A stretch of DNA of 16,744 bases from CAVQGF01 sp045807945 (GTDB taxonomy: Bacteria; Acidobacteriota; Terriglobia; Terriglobales; Acidobacteriaceae). A model generated the notes under the pieces. That model was not told the DNA's origin. It did not search any database and saw only the letters and a list, made by a program, of their open reading frames with translations. Positions 14,805 to 16,744 of this stretch are shown here, piece after piece (within the stretch, counting starts at the first letter, position 1; each line of letters opens with the position of its first letter). A program made the position numbers and the translations under genes. The stretch lies in assembly GCA_045807945.1 (NCBI GenBank), contig JBJMGI010000051.1:1-16744 (forward strand). Direction: 5' to 3'.

Positions 14805-14831
14805 TCGCTGATAGCTGACAGCTGAAAGCTC
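14804..14831 (-). repeat. Right CAGCNNT heptamer array (four copies, inverted)
   Basis: Read on the minus strand from 14831: GAGCTTT, CAGCTGT, CAGCTAT, CAGCGAT, then CAG (14803-14801). It has the same 7-bp period and consensus as the left array but opposite orientation. It ends directly at the DUF3037 start codon (14832), so that gene lacks a Shine-Dalgarno sequence. Confidence 0.88.
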
Positions 14832-15644
14832 ATGGCGGATTTGAAACAATGCGAGTTCTTCCTCCTCCGCTACGCTCCTGACGCGGTGAAGGAGGAGTTC
14901 GTCAACGTGGGCGTCGTGCTGTTCGAAGAAAATGGCTTTGCCGACGTGAAGTTCACCCATGACTTTCGCCGGGTGAAGTGCCTGGATGCAGACGCTGATA
15001 TCGAAGTACTGCAGGAGCTCGAGAAAGAAATCCGGCTCCGCATCAAAGATGCGGGGTCTGATCGCGACAAGATCATTAAGAAATTACAAGACTCGTTCTC
15101 GAGCACGCTGCAGATCTCGGCAACAAAAGCGGTGCTGGCGGAGTCGCCGCAGAAAGAGATCGAGCTGCTGGCGCGCATGTACCTGGAATCGCCGGCACGC
15201 GAGCGCGAAAGTCGAGACGCACGCGGACGCCAAGCCATACTGCAGAGGATGCAGAGCGCATTCGAGGCTGAAGGCGTGTGGAACGATTCCCGGTTCTTCA
15301 GGAACCGCGCCGTCGAGCAGTACACGCGCGCCGGCGATCCTTTGAAGATCGATTGCGGATACGTTCCGAATGGGATTGTGAGATTGTGTCACGCGGTTTC
15401 GCTCGTGAGCGACCCCGATTCGGCGAAGATTCTAGCATTCAGCTTCCCGCAGCTCGCGGAGGGGATCGCGCGAATTGACAAGAAGAAAACAGAATTGACA
15501 GCTGTGACCGAAGACGCACTCGATCAGCAAGACGAATCGACAGCATTCGCGCTGGAAACATTGACCAAATCGAAGATCAAGATTGTTGCGGTGACCGAGA
15601 TTGGCCGAATCGCCAAGCTGGCGCGAGAAGAGCTGCGCATCTGA
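14832..15644 (+). CDS. DUF3037 family protein
   Basis: A 270-residue cytosolic protein matching DUF3037 by its opening: CEFFLLRYAPDAVKEEFVNV followed by GVVLFEENG, the diagnostic 'RY.PD.v..EFvNvGVvL' block (about 7-35). A charged, helix-rich middle (about 55-150) and a C-terminal part with KSKIKIVAVTEIGRIAKL follow. The function of the family is unknown. As far as I recall, DUF3037 genes often sit beside HipA_2 kinase genes; here they are separated only by the four-helix-bundle cassette. That suggests a functional partnership, perhaps an antitoxin, adaptor or substrate; this is inference. It has no own ribosome site because the heptamer array abuts the ATG. Portal begins 22 bp downstream. Confidence 0.85.
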   Translation: MADLKQCEFFLLRYAPDAVKEEFVNVGVVLFEENGFADVKFTHDFRRVKCLDADADIEVLQELEKEIRLRIKDAGSDRDKIIKKLQDSFSSTLQISATKAVLAESPQKEIELLARMYLESPARERESRDARGRQAILQRMQSAFEAEGVWNDSRFFRNRAVEQYTRAGDPLKIDCGYVPNGIVRLCHAVSLVSDPDSAKILAFSFPQLAEGIARIDKKKTELTAVTEDALDQQDESTAFALETLTKSKIKIVAVTEIGRIAKLAREELRI

Positions 15645-15666
15645 TTCCTAGCACTACCGAAATCCT

Positions 15667-16744
15667 ATGAACATCAAAGAAAGTTTTCGCGGCGCACTGC
15701 GCCGCCTGGCGGGCGCACGTGTGCCTGACCAACGGCGCACCCTCGCTCTGCCTTCGATACTGGTCCCATACGGCGCGCGGACGGAGAACCTGCCGAAGCC
15801 GACGCCGGCGAACCTGCGCCGCTTTGCCGAGACTCCGATCGCGCGCAAGGCGATCAACACAGTGAAAGACCGAATCGCGGGAATGAAGTGGCGCATCCAG
15901 CCGAAGAACGGCCGCGAGCTTGCCGAGTTACCCAGCGGCAACGAGCGTGTCGCGCTGCTTGCAGACAATCTCGACGCGCCCAACTCCGACGATTCCTTCC
16001 GTTCCTTCGCGGAACAAGTCCTCGAGGACATCATCGTCGGCGGCTTTGGCGCGGTCGAGCTGCAGCTCAGCGGAGATGCTGCTCGTCCCTTGCTGCTGTA
16101 TCCGGTGGATGGCGCGACTATCAAGATGCGTCCTGACTGGGACGGCGATCCGCGATCCATCCGCTACGCGCAAGCGACAGGGAAGTACGGGCCGGAAGCG
16201 TACATCGAGTTGGCCGACGAGGAACTCAGCTACATCCGCCTGAACCCGCGAACACATACTCCGTTCGGCCTGGGCCGGCTGGAAGTCGCCTTTGAGACTA
16301 TCAATGCGTTTCTTGGCGCACATCGTTACGCTGCGCGGCTGGCCTCCAATTCAGTGGTTCAGTTTGCGCTGTGGCTGCAGGACCTCACGCCTGCGCATCA
16401 CGAGCGCCTGATCCGTTGGTGGCAAGATGAGATCGAAGGCACCGGGCGCGTGCCCATACTCTCGGCGGAATCGAAACCTGAAGTTTTGCGTTTCGGCCAG
16501 GGTACGGACGCCGACCTGCGGTTGAACTGGCAGGAGTTCCTGCTGCGGGTCATCGCCGACGCCTTCGATCTGCCCCCACTCTTTCTCGGACTCGAGCACG
16601 ACGTGAACCGCTCGACCGCCGACCAGTCGAACGATCAAGCCTTCCGCTCAGCAATTGTGCCGACCGCAAGACTCTTCGCCGAGCACCTCACGCGCGACGC
16701 CATCCACAAACGGGTGGGTTGGGACGATTTGGAATTCGTCTTCA
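15667..16744 (+). CDS. Phage portal protein, 5' part (3' end outside window)
   Basis: Forms the dodecameric ring at one capsid vertex through which TerL pumps DNA. The ATG at 15667 opens a frame that stays open to the right edge (359 codons). Recognisable portal features are the early helical segment TPIARKAINTVKDRIAGMKW (56-75), an EDIIVGGFGAVEL core strand region, NPRTHTPFGLGRLEVAFETI, and a C-terminal block FDLPPLFLGLEHDVNRSTAD followed by a long helix. This last block ('..afgvPp.llG...d.n.sta....') is typical of HK97/Mu gp29-like portals. The ribosome site is weak. TerL lies upstream, separated by three cargo genes. The start could be later, but no better-supplied ATG is seen nearby. Confidence 0.88.
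   Translation, partial: MNIKESFRGALRRLAGARVPDQRRTLALPSILVPYGARTENLPKPTPANLRRFAETPIARKAINTVKDRIAGMKWRIQPKNGRELAELPSGNERVALLADNLDAPNSDDSFRSFAEQVLEDIIVGGFGAVELQLSGDAARPLLLYPVDGATIKMRPDWDGDPRSIRYAQATGKYGPEAYIELADEELSYIRLNPRTHTPFGLGRLEVAFETINAFLGAHRYAARLASNSVVQFALWLQDLTPAHHERLIRWWQDEIEGTGRVPILSAESKPEVLRFGQGTDADLRLNWQEFLLRVIADAFDLPPLFLGLEHDVNRSTADQSNDQAFRSAIVPTARLFAEHLTRDAIHKRVGWDDLEFVF

Larger units (their letters stand above)
5394..16744. mobile_element. Prophage-like element, right end outside window
   Basis: From the convergent terminator to the right edge the genes are phage-type: a self-cleaving repressor, divergent early promoters, a sigma-like regulator, a tail-fibre-like protein, a large terminase and a portal protein. 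The left border is placed next to the terminator at 5381 only because the chromosomal-looking genes stop there. No att repeat, tRNA, integrase, recombinase or replication gene is visible, so the element may be a defective or domesticated prophage, a satellite, or a prophage whose integrase lies at the unseen end. TerL shows all catalytic motifs, which speaks against complete decay. Confidence 0.7.

Noticed and set aside
14399..14831. Insertion sequence or CRISPR array made of the CAGCNNT repeats
   Set aside because: No transposase is encoded between the arms, and the 7-bp tandem period with no spacers excludes a CRISPR array.

Overview
The window looks like part of an Acidobacteriota chromosome, probably class Terriglobia. 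The evidence is an Oar-like TonB-dependent receptor of the type expanded in that phylum, a Lys-rich histone-H1-like protein, moderately high GC, and a HipA-like kinase/DUF3037 pair. This assignment rests on recognising families by eye, not on a search.

Region 1 (1-5381) is ordinary chromosome. It holds the 3' part of a TonB-dependent receptor with a strong terminator, a lipoprotein lytic transglycosylase with two LysM repeats (MltD type), and a small protein with an acidic N-terminus and a Lys-rich tail, which has a near-consensus sigma-70 promoter and a terminator that works in both directions.

Region 2 (5394-16744, running off the right edge) is a prophage-like element. A leftward operon encodes a CI/LexA-type self-cleaving repressor, a four-helix membrane protein and a small soluble protein. 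The 132-bp gap to the rightward genes holds two divergent sigma-70-like promoters, each with one copy of a 16-bp near-identical repeat, so it reads as a lysogeny switch. Rightward come a 68-aa early protein, a zinc-ribbon protein coupled to a sigma region-4-like regulator, a small protein in the place of a small terminase subunit, a dual-specificity phosphatase coupled to a 1106-aa tail-fibre/pectate-lyase-fold protein that carries a Sec signal peptide, the large terminase subunit, and (partial) the portal protein. No integrase, replication gene, tRNA or att site is visible.

A three-gene cargo block sits between terminase and portal, which are usually close neighbours: a HipA-like kinase with its own promoter and an almost leaderless start, a four-helix-bundle (23S rRNA intervening-sequence type) protein, and a DUF3037 protein. 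The four-helix-bundle gene is flanked by inverted arrays of a CAGCNNT heptamer, four copies on each side, and looks like a cassette dropped between the kinase and DUF3037 genes. The most interesting points are this cargo block with its repeats, the repressor switch, and the exported tail-fibre-like protein.
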